From Calliopsis andreniformis (lineage: Eukaryota; Arthropoda; Insecta; Hymenoptera; Andrenidae), in contig NW_027480531.1 of NCBI RefSeq assembly GCF_051401765.1, forward strand, positions 1,054,001 through 1,118,000: a stretch of 64,000 nucleotides of DNA, written 5' to 3'. A model generated the notes under the pieces. The model did not search any database, was not told the DNA's origin, and saw nothing but the letters and a program-made list of their open reading frames with translations. Positions 48,501 through 60,555 of the stretch are shown here, one piece after another (within the stretch, counting starts at the first letter, position 1; each line of letters begins with the position of its first letter). The position numbers were made by a program, and so were the translations under genes.

Positions 48501-50160
48501 CTGAAGATTGAGGATTCAGGATTGAGGATTCGGTATAGAGGTTTCAGGACTGAGGTTTGAGGGTTGAGGATTGAGGATTGAGGATTGAGGATTTGGGATT
48601 GAGGTTTGAGGATTGAGGGTTGAGGATTGAGGATTGAGTAATGAGTATTGAAGGTTGAGTATTGTGGATTGAAGATTAAGGATTGATGATTGAGGATTGA
48701 GTATTGAGAATTGAGGATTGAGGATTGAGGATTGAAGATTGAGGATTGGGTATTGAGGAGTGACGAATTAGGATCTGGGATTGAGGATTGAGGATTGAGG
48801 ATTGCAGATAGAGTATTGAGGATTGAAGATTGAGGATTGAGGATGGAGGATTGAGGATTGAGGAATGAGGATTGCGGATTGAGGATTGAAGATTGAGTAT
48901 TGAGTATTGAAGATTGAGGATTGAGGATTGAGGATTGAGGATTGAGGATTGAGGATTGTGGATTGAAGATTGAGTATTGATGATTGAGTATTGAGGATTC
49001 AGAATTGAGGATTGAGTACTGAGGATTGAAGATTGAGGATTGAGGATTGAGGATTGAAGATTGAGGACTGAGTGTTGAGGGTTGAGTGATGAGAATTGAT
49101 GTTTGTGGATTGAGATCTGAAGATTGAAGAATGGGGATTGAGTATTGAAAACTGTGAATTGAGGATATTCTATTGAGGATTGAGGATTGACAATTGATTG
49201 TTCAGGACTGAGGGCTGAAGATTGAGGATTCAGGATTAAGGATTCGGTATTGAGGTTTCAGGACTGAGGTTTGAGGGTTGTGGATTGAGGATTGAGGATT
49301 GAGGATTGAGGATTGAAGATTGAGAATTGAGGATTGAAAATTGAGGATTGATGATTGAGGATTGAAGATTGAGGATTGAAGATTGAGGATTGGGGATTGA
49401 GGATTGATGATTGAGGATAGAGGATTGAAGATTGAGGATTGGGGATTGAGGATTGACGATTGGGGATTGGGGATTGAGGATTGAGGATTGAGGTTTGAGG
49501 ATTGAGGATTGAAGATTGAGTATTGAGAATTGAAGGTTGAGGATTGGGGATTGAGGATTGAGGATTAAGGATTGAAGATTGAGGGTTGAGGGTTGAAGAT
49601 TGAGGATTGGGAATTGAGGATTGACGATTGAGGATTGAGGATTGAGGATTGAGGATTGAGGATTGAAGATTGAGTATTGAAGATTGAGGATTGAGGATTG
49701 AGGATAGAGGATTGAAGATTGAGGATTGGGGATTGAGGATTGACGATTGAGGATTGAGTGTTGAGGATTGAGAATTGAGGATTGAGGATTGAAGATTGAG
49801 TATTGAGGATTCAATATTGCGGATTGAGGATTGAGGTTTGAAGATTGAGGACTGAGTGTTGAGGGTTGAGTGATGAGAATTGATGTTTGCGGATTGAGAT
49901 TTGAAGATTGAAGAATGGGGATTGAGTATTGAAAGCTGTGAATTGAGGATGTTCTATTGAGGATTGAGGACTGACAACTGATTGTTGAGGACCGAGGGCT
50001 GAAGATTGAGATTTCAGGATTGAGGATTCAGGATTGAGGTTTGAGGACTGAGGATTCGAGGGTTGAGGATTGAGGATTGAGTACTGAGGATTGAAGATTG
50101 AGGATTGGGTATTGAGGATTGAACATTCAGGATTGAGGATTGAGGATAGAGGATTGATCA
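45541..50160 (+). repeat. Right-domain unit, copy 2 (g-h-g-h-i plus two)
   Basis: Landmarks: g 45876, h 46533, g 47142, h 47785, i 48450, then 49164 and 49948 (GATGTTC). Offsets from copy 1 are 4,820 for h-g-h, 4,827 after one extra heptamer near 48030, and 4,876 after seven extra slots near 48580. The first h core reads GACTGAATGATTG (46545), where the others read GACTGAAGGATTG. After about 49240 the tail changes to a GATTGGGG-rich stretch (49380-49740) not found in copy 1. Confidence 0.83.
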
Positions 50161-50851
50161 TTGAGGATTGAAGATTGAGTATTGAGGATATTCTATTGAG
50201 GATTGAGGATTGACTATTGATTGTTGAGGACTGAGGGCTGAAGATTCAGGATTCAGTATTGAGGATTCGGTATTGATGTTTCAGGACTGAGTATTGAGGA
50301 TTGAAGATTGAGGACTGAGGATTGAGGATTGAGGATTGAGGACTGAGGATTGAGGATTCAGGATTGAAGATTGAGTATTGAAGATTGAGGATTGGGGATT
50401 GAGGATTGAGGATTGAGGATTGAAGATTGAGGATTGGGGATTGAGGAGTGACGAATTAGGACTGAGGATTGAGGATTGAGGATTGGGGATTGCAGATTGA
50501 GTATTGAGGATTGAAGATTGAGGATTGAGGATTGAGAATTGAGGATTGAGGATTGAGGATTGACGATTGAGGATATGGTATTGAGGATTGAAGAATGAGT
50601 ATTGAGGATTGAGGATTGAGGATTGAGGATTGCAGATGGAGTATTGAGGATTGAAAGATTGAGGATTGAGGATTGAGGATTGAGGATTGGGGATTGAAGA
50701 TTGGGGTTGGGGATTGAGGATTGGCGGTTGAGGATTGAGTATTGAGGATTGAGAATTGAGGATTCGGGATTGAAGATTGAGTATTGAGGATTGAAGATTG
50801 ACGATTGCGGGTTGAGGATTGAAGATTGAGGACTGAGTGTTGAGGGTTGAG
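50161..50851 (+). repeat. Heavily rearranged stretch with a half core
   Basis: A partial core (landmark 50187) lacks the usual left half: GATTGAGTATTGAGG leads straight into the landmark slot. The following 500 bp hold several one-base changes of length: GATTCGAG just upstream at 50053, GATTGAAAG near 50648 and GGGGTTGGGG near 50704. The 7-bp phase shifts several times here, more densely than elsewhere. Confidence 0.7.
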
Positions 50852-52580
50852 TGACGAGAATTGATGTTTGTGGATTGAGATTTGAAGATTGAAGAATGGG
50901 GATTGAGTATTGAAAACTGTGAATTGAGGTTATTCTATTGAGGATTGTGGATTGACAATTGATTGTTGAGGACTGAGGGCTGAAGATTGAGGATTCAGGA
51001 TTGAGGATTCGGGATTCAGGTTTGAGGACTGAGGATTGAGGGTTGAATATTGAGTATTGAGGATTGAAGATTGAGGATTGAGGATTGAGGATTGAGGATT
51101 GAGTATGAGGGCTGAGGGTTGAGGATTCAGGTTTGAGGTCTGAGGATTGAGGATTGAGTATTGAGAATTGAGGATTGAGGATTGAGGATTGAAGATTGAG
51201 GATTGGGTGTTGCGAATTGAAGAATGACGATTGAGGATTGAGGATTGAGTATTGAGGATTGAAGATTGAGTATTGCGGATTGAAGGTTGAGGATTGAGGA
51301 TTGAGGATTGAGGATTGAGGATTGAAGATTGAGTATTGAAGATTGAAAATTGAGGATTGAGGATTGAAGATTGAGGATTGAGCATTGAGGATTGAGGATT
51401 GAGTGTTGAGTATTGAGGATTGAGGATTGAAGATTGAATATTGATGATTGAAAATTGAGGATTGAGGATTGAGTGTTGTGGATTGAGGACGAGGACTGAG
51501 GGTTGAATATTGATGTTTGAGGTCTGAGGATCTAGGATTGAGAACTGAGGATTGAGGATTGAGGATTGCAGATTGAGTATTGAGGATTGACGATTGAGGA
51601 TTGAGGTTTGAGGATTGAGGATTGGGGATTGAAGTTTGGGGATTGGGGATTGAGGATTGGAAGTTGAGGATTGAGCATTGAGGATTGAGAATTGAGGATT
51701 GAGGATTGAAGATCGAGTATTGAGGATTGAAGATTGAGGATTGTGGATTGAGGATTGAAGATTGAGTACTGAGTGTTGATTGTTGAGTGATGAGAATTGA
51801 TGTTTGTGGATTGAGGTTTGAAGATTGAAGAATGGGGATTGAGTATTGATAACCGTGAATTGAGGTTATTCTATTGAGGATTGAGGATTGACAATTGATT
51901 GTTGAGGACTGAGAGCTGAAGATTGAGTATTCTGGAATGAGGATTCGGGATAGAGGTTTGAGGACTGAGGATTGAGGGTTGAGGATTGAGGATTGATGAT
52001 TGACGCTTGAGGATTGAGGATTGAGTATGGAGCATTGAAGAGAAAGGACAGAGTGTTGATGATTGAGTGTTGAGAATTGATGTTTGAGGTTTGAGGTTTG
52101 ATTATTGAATATTGTGGATTGAGTATTGAAACATGCGAATTCAGGATATTCTATTGAGTATTGAGAATTGAGGATTGATGGTTGAGTATCGAGAATTGAT
52201 GGTTGAGGGTTGTGTGTTGAATATTGAGGATTTAGGATTGAGGATTGAGGATTGAGGATTGAGATTGAAGATTGAAGATTGAGTATTGATGATTGAAGAT
52301 TGAGGATTGAGGATTGAAGATTGAGTATTTAGGATTGAAGATTGAGGATTGAGGATTGAGGATTGAAGATTGAGGACTGAGCGTTGAGGGTTGAGTGATG
52401 AGAATTGATGTTTGTGGATAGAGATTTGAAGATTGCAGATTGAGTATTGAGTATTGAAAACTGCGAATTGTGGATACTCTATTGAGGATTGATGATTGAC
52501 AACTGATTGTTGAGGACTGAGGGCTGAAGGTTGAGGATTCAGGACTGAGGAATCAGAATTGAGGTTTGAGGACTGAGGAT
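50852..52580 (+). repeat. 8,053-bp spaced block, copy 1
   Basis: Landmarks 50929 (GTTATTC), 51865 (GTTATTC), 52145 (c-like, preceded by GAAACATGCG) and 52473 (GATACTC). All four recur 8,053 bp downstream at 58982, 59918, 60198 and 60526. The distance equals 1,152 slots minus twelve 6-mers plus one 8-mer in the interval. Shared rare marks are GAGTATGAGG (51105), GAGAGAAAGGACAG-like slots near 52030 and the 6-mer in GATTGAGATTGAAG (52258). Confidence 0.87.
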
Positions 52581-54135
52581 TGTGGATTAAAGATTGAGTA
52601 TTGAGGATTGAAGATTGAGGATTGAGGTTTGAGGATTGAAGATTGAGGATTGAGGATGAGGGTTGAGGGTTGAGGTTTGAGGTTTGAGGACTAAGGTCTG
52701 AGGATTGAGGATTGAGAATTGAGGATTGAGGATTGAGGATTGAGGATTGAGGATTGGGTATTGAGGATTGAAGAATGAGGATTGAGGATTGAGGATTGAG
52801 GATTGAGGATTGAAGACTGAGTATTGAGGATTGAAGGTTGACGATTGAGGATTGAGAATTGAGAATTGAGAATTGAGGATTGAGGATTGAAGTTTGGGGA
52901 TTGATGATCTAGGATTGGACATAGATTATTGACGATTGAAGATTGAGGCTTGAGGATTGAGGATTGAGAATTGAGAATTGAGGATGAGGACTGAGGGTTG
53001 AGGATTGAGGTTTGAGGGACGAGGATTGAGGATTGAGGATTGAGGATTGAGGATTGAGGATTAAAGATTGAGTATTGAGGATTGATTATTGTGGATTGAG
53101 GATTGAGGATTGAGGATTGAGGATGAGGGCTGAGGGTTGAGGGTTGAGGTTTGAGTATTGAATCCTGAGAATTCATGATATTCTATTGAGTATTGAGAAT
53201 GGAGGATTGATGGTTGAGTATTGAGGATTGAGGATTGAGGATTGAAGATTGAGTATTGAGGATTGAAGATTGAGGATTGAGGACTGAGTATTGAAGATTG
53301 AGGACTGAGTGTTGAGGGTTGAGCGATGAGAATTGATGTCTGTGGATTGAGATTTGAAGATTGAAGAATGGGGATTGAGTATTGAAAACTGTGAATTGAG
53401 GTTATTCTATTGAGGATTGAGGATTGACAATTGATTGTTGAGGACTGAGGGCTGAAGATTGAGGATTCAGGATTGAGTATTGAGGATTGAAGATTGAGTA
53501 TTGGGGATTGAGGATTGAGTATTGAGGATTGAAGATTGTGGATTGAGGATTGAGGATTGAGGGTTGAAGATAGAGGATTGGGTATTGAGGATTGAAGAAT
53601 GAAGATTGGGGATTGAGGACTGAGGACTGAGGATTGAAGATTGAGTATTGAGGATTGAAGATTGACGATTGAGGATTGAGAATTGAGGATTGAGTATTGA
53701 GGATTGAGGATTCAACATTGAGCATTGAGGATTGAAGGTTGAGGATTGAGGATTGAGGATTGAGGATTGAGGATTGAATATCGAGGATTGGGGACTGAGT
53801 GTTGAGGGTTGAGTGATGAGAATTGATGTTTGTGGATAGAGATTTGAAGATGGCAGATTGAGTATTGAGTATTGAAAACTATGAATTGGTGATATTCTAT
53901 TGAGGATTGAGGATTGACAACTGACTGTTGAGGACTGAGGGCTGAAGATTGAGGTTTCAGGATTGAGGATTCAGGACTGATGTTTGAGGACTGAGGATTG
54001 AGGATTGAGGATTGAGGATTGAGGATTGAGGATTGATGATTGAGGATTGAGGATTGGGTATTGAGGAATGACGATTGAGGATTGAGGATTCAGGATTGAG
54101 GATTGAGGATTGAGGATTGAGGATTGGGTATTGAG
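52581..54135 (+). repeat. 2,511-bp spaced block, copy 1
   Basis: Landmarks 53177 (cut c-like core with GAATCCTGAG), 53401 (GTTATTC) and 53891. The first two recur at 55688 and 55912 (+2,511 bp, 359 slots minus two 6-mers). The core at 53177 lacks its left half: GGTTTGAG runs directly into TATTGAATCC, and the second copy has the same cut, so truncation came before duplication. Mark AGTTTGGGGATTGATG at about 52890 is shared with 55402. Confidence 0.83.
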
Positions 54136-55140
54136 GAGTGACGAATTAGGATTGAGTACTGAGGATTGAAGGTTGAGTATTGAGGATTGAAGGTTGACGA
54201 TTGAGGATTGAGAATTGAGGATTGAGTATTGAGGATTGAGGATTCAAGGCTGAGCATTGAGGATTGAGTATTGAATATTGAGGATTGAGGATTGAGGATT
54301 GAAGATTGAGGATTGGGTGTTGAGGATTGAAGAACGAGGATTGAGGATTGAGGACTGAGGATTGAGGATTGAAGATTGAGTATTCAGGATTGGAGATTGA
54401 CGATTGAGGATTGAGGTTTGAGGATTGAGGATCGAGGATTGAGGATTGAATATTGAGGATCGAGGACTGAGTGTTGAGGGTTGAGTGATGAGAATTGATG
54501 TTCGTGGATAGAGATTTGAAGATTGCAGATTGAGTATTGAGTATTGAAAACTTTGAACTGGTGATATTCTGTTGAGGATTGAGGATTGACAACTGATTGT
54601 TGAGGACTGCGGGCAGAAGATTGAGGATTCAGGATTGAGGATTCAGGATTGATGTTTGAGGACTGAGGACTGAGGATTGTGGATTGAGGATTGAGGATTG
54701 AGGATTGAGGATTGAGGATTGAGGATTGAGGATTGAGGATTGGGTATTGAGGATTGAGGATTGAGGATTGAGGATTGAGTGTTGAGAATTGAGGATTGAG
54801 GATTGAGGATTGAAGATTGAGGATTGGGTGTTGAGGATTGAAGAATGAGGATTGAGGATTGAGGACTGAGGATTGAGGATTGAAGATTGACTATTCAGGA
54901 TTGGAGATTGACGATTGAGGATTGAGGTTTGAGGATTGAGGATCGAGGATTGAGGATTGAATATTGAGGATCGAGTACTGAGTGTTGAGGGTTGAGTGAT
55001 GAGAATTGATGTTTGTGGATAGAGATTTGAAGATTGCAGATTGAGTATTGAGTATTGAAAACTGTGAATTGGTGATATTCTGTTGATGATTGAGGATTGA
55101 CAACTGATTGTTGAGGACTGCGGGCTGAAGATTGAGGATT
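54136..55140 (+). repeat. Two g cores in tandem
   Basis: Landmarks g 54563 and g 55074 are 511 bp apart (73 slots). Both carry GAATTGG/GAACTGG before the landmark, GTTGAGG after it, and GACTGCGGGC. The first is the more altered (GTTCGTGG at 54500, CTTTGAACTGG at 54550). The same g-g pairing occurs at 57114-57632 and 61525-62043 with 518-bp spacing, one slot longer. Confidence 0.8.
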
Positions 55141-56290
55141 CAGGATTGAGGATTCAGGATTGATGCTTGAGTTCTGAGGATGGAGGATTGAGGATTGAGT
55201 ATTGAAGATTGAGTATTGAGGATTGAAGATTGAGGGTTGAGGATTGAGGATTGAGGATTGAAGATTGAGTATTGAGGATTGAGGACTGAGGATTGAGGAT
55301 TGAGGATTGAGGATTGAGGATTGAAGACTGAGTATTGAGGATTGAAGGTTGACGATTGAGGATTGAGTATTGAGAATTGAGAATTGAGGATTGAGGATTG
55401 AAGTTTGGGGATTGATGATCTAGGATTGGACATAGATTATTGACGATTGAAGATTGAGGATTGAGGATTGAGGATTGAGAATTGAGAATTGAGGATGAGG
55501 ACTGAGGGTTGAGGATTGAGGTTTGAGGGACGAGGATTGAGGATTGAGGATTGAGGATTGAGGATTGAGGATTGAAGATTGAGTATTGAGGATTGATTAT
55601 TGAGGATTGAGGACTGAGGATTGAGGATTGAGGATGAGGGCTGAGGGTTGAGGGTTGAGGTTTGAGTATTGAATCCTGAGAATTCATGATATTCTATTGA
55701 GTATTGAGAATGGAGGATTGATGGTTGAGTATTGAGGATTGAGGATTGAGGATTGAAGATTGAGTATTGAGGATTGAAGATTGAGGATTGAGGACTGAGT
55801 ATTGAAGATTGAGGACTGAGTGTTGAGGGTTGAGTGATGAGAATTGATGTCTGTGGATTGAGATTCGAAGATTGAAGAATGGGGATTGAGTATTGAAAAC
55901 TGTGAATTGAGGTTATTCTATTGAGGATTGAGGATTGACAATTGATTGTTGAGGACTGAGGGCTGAAGATTGAGGATTCGGGATTGAGTATTGAGGATTG
56001 AAGATTGAGTATTGGGGATTGAGGATTGAGTATTGAGGATTGAAGATTGTGGATTGAGGATTGAGGATTGAGGGTTGAAGATTGAGGATTGGGTATTGAG
56101 GATTGAAGAATGAAGATTGGGGATTGAGGACTGAGGACTGAGAACTGAAGATTGAGTATTGAGGATTGAAGATTGACGATTGAGGATTGAGAATTGAGGA
56201 TTGAGTATTGAGGATTGAGGATTCAACATTGAGCATTGAGGATTGAAGGTTGAGGATTGAGGATTGAGGATTGAGGATTGAGGATTGAAT
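55141..56290 (+). repeat. 2,511-bp spaced block, copy 2
   Basis: Landmarks 55688 (cut c-like core) and 55912 (GTTATTC), copies of 53177 and 53401. Differences are scattered: GATTCGAAG near 55863 for GATTTGAAG, and GGATTCGGG near 55977 for GGATTCAGG. Beyond about 56300 the copy leaves the block and joins the leader of the g-core family. Confidence 0.83.
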
Positions 56291-59030
56291 ATTGAGGATT
56301 GGGGACTGAGGATTGAGGATTGAGGATTGAGGATTGAGTATTGAGGATTGAGGATTGAGGATTGAATGTTGAATATTGATGAATGAAGATTGAGGAATGA
56401 GGATTGAGTGTTGTGGATTGAGGTCGAGGACTGAGGCTTGGGTATTGATGCTTGAGGTCTGAGGATGGAGGATTGAGGATTGAGTATTGAAGATTGAGTA
56501 TTGAGGATTGAAGATTGAGGGTTGAGGATTGAGGATTGAGGATTGAAGATTGAGGATTGAGGATTGAGGACTGAGGATTGAGGATTGAGGTTTGAGGATT
56601 GAGGATTCAGGATTGATTATTGAGGATTGAAGATTGAGTATTGAGGATTGAGTATTGAGGATTGAGGATTGAGGATTGAGGATTGAGGATTGAGGATTGA
56701 GGATTGAAGGTTTAATATTAATGAATGAAGATTGAGGAATGAGGATTGAGGGTTGCGGATTGAGGACGAGGACTGAGGCTTGGGTATTGATGCTTGACGT
56801 CTGAGGATTGAGGATTGAGTGTTGAGAATTGAGGATTGTGGATTGTGGATTGAAGATTGAGGATTGGGTGTTGAGGATTGAAGAACGAGGATTGAGGATC
56901 GAGGACTGATGATTGAGGATTGAAGATTGAGTATTCAGGATTGGAGATTGACGATTGAGGATTGAGGTTTGAGGATTGAGGATCGAGGATTGAGGATTGA
57001 ATATTGAGGATCGAGGACTGAGTGTTGAGGGTTGAGTGATGAGAATTGATGTTTGTGGATAGAGATTTGAAGATTGCAGATTGAGTATTGAGTATTGAAA
57101 ACTGTGAATTGGTGATATTCTGTTGAGGATTGAGGATTGACAACTGATTGTTGAGGACTGCGGGCTGAAGATTGAGGATTCAGGATTGAGGATTCAGGAT
57201 TGATGTTTGAGGACTGAGGACTGAGGATTGAGGATTGAGGATTGAGGATTGAGGATTGAGGATTGAGGATTGAGGATTGAGGATTGGGCATTGAGGATTG
57301 AGGATTGAGGATTGAGGATTGAGGATTGTGTGTTGAGAATTGAGGACTGAGGATTGAGGATTGATGATTGAGGATTGGGTGTTGAGAATTGAAGAATGAG
57401 GATTGAGGATTGAGGACTGAGGACTGAGGATTGAGGATTGAAGATTGACTATTCAGGATTGGAGATTGACGATTGAGGATTGAGGTTTGAGGATTGAGGA
57501 TCGAGGATTGAGGATTGAATATTGAGGATCGAGGACTGAGTGTTGAGGGTTGAGTGATGAGAATTGATGTTTGTGGATAGAGATTTGAAGATTGCAGATT
57601 GAGTATTGAGTATTGAAAACTGTGAATTGGTGATATTCTGTTGAGGATTGAGGATTGACAATTGATTGTTGAGGACTGCGGGCTGAAGATTGAGGATTCA
57701 GGATTGAGGATTCAGGATTGATGTTTGAGGACTGAGGACTGAGGATTGAGGATTGAGGATTGAGGATTGAGGATTGCGGATTGAGGATTGAGGATTGAGG
57801 ATTGAAGATTGAGGATTGGGTATTGAGGATTGAGGATTGAGGATTGAGGATTGAGGATTGAGGATTGAGGATTGAGGATTGAATGTTGAATATTGATGAA
57901 TGAAGACTGAGGAATGAGGATTCAGTGTTGTGGATTGAGGACGAGGACTGAGGCTTGGGTATTGATGCTTGAGGTCTGAGGATGGAGGATTGATGATTGA
58001 GTATTGAAGATTGAGTATTGAGGATTGAAGATTGAGGGTTGAGGATTGAGGATTGAGGATTGAAGATTGAGGATTGAGGATTGAGGACTGAGGATTGAGG
58101 ATTGAGGTTTGAGGATTGAGGATTCAGGATTGATTATTGAGGATTGAAGATTGAGGATTGAGGATTGAGTATTGAGGATTGAAGATTGAGGACTGAGTGT
58201 TGAGGGTTCAGTGATGAAAATTGATGTTTGTGGATTGAGATTAGAAGATTGAAGAATGGGGATTGAGTATTGAAAACTGTGAATTGAGGATATTCTATTG
58301 AGGACTGAAGGATTGACAATTGATTGTAGAGGACTGAGTGCTGAAGGTTGAGGATTCAGGATTGAGGATTCGGCATTGAGGTTGAAGGACTGAGGATTGA
58401 GGGTTGAGGTTTGAGGATTGAGGATTCGGGAGTGAGGTTTGAGCACTGAGGATTGAGGATTGAGGATTGAGGATTGAGGATTGAGGATTGAGAATTGAGG
58501 ATTGAAGATTGAGGATTGGGTATTGAGGATTGAGGATTGAGGATTGAGGATTGAGGATTGAGGATTGAGGATTGAGGATTGAAGATTGAATATTGATGAT
58601 TGAAGATTGAGGATTGAGGATTGAGTGTTGTGGATTGAGGACGAGGACTGAGGGCTGAGTATTGATGTTTGATGTCTGAGGATTGAGGATTGAGGATTGG
58701 GCATTGAGGATTGAGGATTGAGGATTGAAGATTGAGGATTGTGTGTTGAGGATTGAAGAATGACGATTGAGGATTGAGGATTGAGGACTGAGGATTGAAG
58801 ATTGAGTATAGAGGATTGAAGATTGAGGATTGAGGATTGAGGATTGAGGATTGATGGTTGAGGATTGAGGATTGAAGATGGAGGACTGAGTGTTGAGGTT
58901 TGAGTGATGAGAATTGATGTTTGTGGATTGAGATTTGAAGATTGAAGAACGGGGATTGAGTATTGGAAACTGTGACATGAGGTTATTCTATTGAGGATTG
59001 AGGATTGGCAATTGATTCTTGAGGACTGAG
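56291..59030 (+). repeat. 4,411-bp spaced block, copy 1 (g-g-h, then i/other hybrid)
   Basis: Landmarks g 57114, g 57632, h 58289 and 58982. The first three recur at 61525, 62043 and 62700 (+4,411 bp: 631 slots minus seven 6-mers plus one 8-mer), although the core at 62700 no longer reads as type h. The core at 58982 begins as type i (GTGACATGAGG, GATTCTTGAGG) but continues from about 59030 as the block at 50.9 kb, so it is a hybrid. Confidence 0.83.
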
Positions 59031-60555
59031 GGCTGAAGATTGAGGATTCAGGATTGAGGATTCGGGATTCAGGTTTGAGGACTGAGGATTGAGGGTTGAA
59101 TATTGAGTATTGAGGATTGAAGATTGAGGATTGAGGATTGAGGATTGAGGATTGAGTATGAGGGCTGAGGGTTGAGGATTCAGGTTTGAGGTCTGAGGAT
59201 TGAGGATTGAGTATTGAGAATTGAGGATTGAGGATTGAGGATTGAAGATTGAGGATTGGGTGTTGCGAGTTGAAGAATGACGATTGAGGATTGAGGATTG
59301 AGTATTGAGGATTGAAGATTGAGTATTGCGGATTGAAGGTTGAGGATTGAGGATTGAGGATTGAGGATTGAGGATTGAAGATTGAGTATTGAAGATTGAA
59401 AATTGAGGATTGAGGATTGAAGATTGAGGATTGAGCATTGAGGATTGAGGATTGAGTGTTGAGTATTGAGGATTGAGGATTGAAGATTGAATATTGATGA
59501 TTGAAAATTGAGGATTGAGGATTGAGGGTTGTGGATTGAGGACGAGGACTGAGGGTTGAATATTGATGTTTGAGGTCTGAGGATTGAGGATTGAGAACTG
59601 AGGATTGAGGATTGAGGATTGCAGATTGAGTATTGAGGATTGACGATTGAGGATTGAGGTTTGAGGATTGAGGATTGGGGATTGAAGTTTGGGGATTGGG
59701 GATTGAGGATTGGAAGTTGAGGATTGAGCATTGAGGATTGAGAATTGAGGATTGAGGATTGAAGATCGAGTATTGAGGATTGAAGATTGAGGATTGTGGA
59801 TTGAGGATTGAAGATTGAGTACTGAGTGTTGATTGTTGAGTGATGAGAATTGATGTTTGTGGATTGAGGTTTGAAGATTGAAGAATGGGGATTGAGTATT
59901 GATAACTGTGAATTGAGGTTATTCTATTGAGGATTGAGGATTGACAATTGATTGTTGAGGACTGAGAGCTAAAGATTGAGTATTCTGGAATGAGGATTCG
60001 GGATAGAGGTTTGAGGACTGAGGATTGAGGGTTGAGGATTGAGGATTGATGATTGACGCTTGAGGATTGAGGATTGAGTATGGAGCATTGAAGAGAAAGG
60101 ACAGAGTGTTGATGATTGAGTGTTGAGAATTGATGTTTGAGGTTTGAGGTTTGATTATTGAATATTGTGGATTGAGTATTGAAACATGCGAATTCAGGAT
60201 ATTCTATTGAGTATTGAGAATTGAGGATTGATGGTTGAGTATCGAGAATTGATGGTTGAGGGTTGTGTGTTGAATATTGAGGATTTAGGATTGAGGATTG
60301 AGGATTGAGGATTGAGATTGAAGATTGAAGATTGAGTATTGATGATTGAAGATTGAGGATTGAGGATTGAAGATTGAGTATTGAGGATTGAAGATTGAGG
60401 ATTGAGGATTGAGGATTGAAGATTGAGGACTGAGCGTTGAGGGTTGAGTGATGAGTATTGATGTTTGTGGATAGAGACTTGAAGATTGCAGATTGAGTAT
60501 TGAGTATTGAAAACTGTGAATTGGTGATATTCTGTTGAGGATTGAGGATTGACAA
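57922..60555 (-). other. Longest stop-free - strand frame (877 codons), not a gene
   Basis: A 7-bp repeat whose - strand unit is CTCAATC has no stop codon in any frame and translates as repeats of Ser-Ser-Ile-Leu-Asn-Pro-Gln in all three - strand frames. The frame here crosses several higher-order junctions and hybrid cores, which a protein gene would not be expected to survive. Other long frames of the same kind lie at 17669-19585, 30417-32333, 37447-39357 and 3177-4772, often overlapping frames of similar peptide in another phase. No signal peptide, domain or ribosome-binding site stands out. It should not be annotated as coding without transcript and peptide evidence. Confidence 0.9.
59031..60530 (+). 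repeat. 8,053-bp spaced block, copy 2
   Basis: Landmarks 59918, 60198 and 60526, matching 51865, 52145 and 52473. Private differences include GAGAGCTAAAG near 59970 and GAGTATTGATG near 60453. At the last core the copy changes partner: 52473 reads GATACTC with GCGAATTG, while 60526 reads GATATTC with GAATTGGTG, so the right half belongs to type g. Confidence 0.85.

Noticed and set aside
57922..60555. An 877-codon - strand reading frame, and many others of 60-640 codons, as real repeat-rich proteins
   Set aside because: The repeat has no stop codon on this strand in any phase, so long frames are expected by composition. The same peptide appears in other phases and across hybrid junctions.
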